Of a DNA stretch of 5,441 bases, positions 5,390-5,441 are shown in pieces (the stretch's first letter is position 1; every line of letters starts with the position of its first letter). The notes beneath the pieces were generated by a model that had not been told where the DNA came from, did not search any database, and saw only the letters and a program-made list of their open reading frames with translations. Location: NCBI GenBank assembly GCA_020047775.1, contig JAIFNK010000280.1, forward strand, positions 1-5,441. The letters run 5' to 3'. Both the position numbers and the translations under genes were made by a program. Source of the stretch: Akkermansia sp. GTDB taxonomy: Bacteria > Verrucomicrobiota > Verrucomicrobiia > Verrucomicrobiales > Akkermansiaceae.

Positions 5390-5407
5390 CTAGGGGACTA
5401 GGGGACT
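5390..5407. repeat. 8-bp tandem repeat over the edge gene's stop codon
   Basis: CTAGGGGA occurs twice in tandem (5390-5397 and 5398-5405) and is followed by CT, which begins a third unit. On the minus strand the first unit met supplies the TAG stop of the partial gene, and the second lies immediately downstream. Confidence 0.85.
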
Positions 5408-5441
5408 GAACTGCGGGCAATGCGGAACCCGATGCTGTTGT
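5398..5441 (-). CDS. C-terminus of a formylglycine-generating-enzyme/C-type-lectin-fold protein (partial, possible DGR target or template repeat)
   Basis: Only the last 13 codons are in the window: NSIGFRIARSSVP followed by TAG at 5400-5398; the gene continues beyond the right edge. The GFR-A-R motif shortly before the stop is the typical ending of FGE-sulfatase (SUMF1-type) domain proteins, and an N-rich segment before IGFR is typical of DGR variable proteins, where AAC codons are the sites diversified by adenine mutagenesis. An HRDC-like gene start follows downstream on the same strand, as in some DGR loci. It may be a variable repeat, a template repeat, or an ordinary SUMF1 protein. With 13 residues the family call is moderate and the DGR role is inference. 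Confidence 0.5.
   Translation of the reverse strand, partial: NSIGFRIARSSVP

Noticed and set aside
1..5441. CRISPR array, tRNA or rRNA gene
   Set aside because: No regularly spaced repeats with unique spacers were seen. The repeats present are a coding duplication, a palindromic element and short tandem units. No tRNA cloverleaf or rRNA-like stretch was recognised by eye.

Overview
The window looks like a high-GC chromosomal segment from a Verrucomicrobiota bacterium. The evidence is a gene of the Minf_1886 family, which is largely restricted to Verrucomicrobia and Planctomycetes, a secreted protein with thrombospondin type-3 repeats and a C-terminal domain common in that phylum, an ABC-2-like permease of a type frequent there, and a general lack of Shine-Dalgarno sequences. 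The genus cannot be told from this sequence.

Left part (1-2275): a glycoside hydrolase family 3 beta-N-acetylhexosaminidase (nagZ, minus strand) is divergent from an ABC-2-type membrane protein (plus strand). The nagZ 3' region carries an in-frame 45-bp tandem duplication. The first 91 bases of the window are an exact copy of part of the same gene, so this end is either rearranged or misassembled.

Middle (2272-4159, all minus strand): a Minf_1886-family protein converges on the permease, with overlapping stop codons in one CTAG. Upstream of it lie a TSP3-repeat protein without a translatable signal peptide and a short secreted proline-rich/Ig-like protein. These last two look like damaged or rearranged extracellular protein genes.

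Right part (4156-5441, minus strand): a Bro-N (BRO/antirepressor-like) gene has a one-base frame break in an A6 run. Restoring the frame gives a family-typical C-terminus whose TGA overlaps the next gene's ATG. Upstream is a palindromic intergenic repeat that interrupts a gene start resembling the HRDC-type accessory protein of diversity-generating retroelements (DGRs). Then come a perfect 8-bp-stem hairpin, a purine-rich low-complexity spacer, and, at the window edge, 13 codons ending NSIGFRIARSSVP-stop. That ending is typical of formylglycine-generating-enzyme/C-type-lectin-fold proteins, which are common DGR targets.

The most interesting reading is that the right edge is the margin of a DGR, possibly decayed. 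No reverse transcriptase or complete template/variable repeat is inside the window, so this stays an inference until the flanking sequence is seen.
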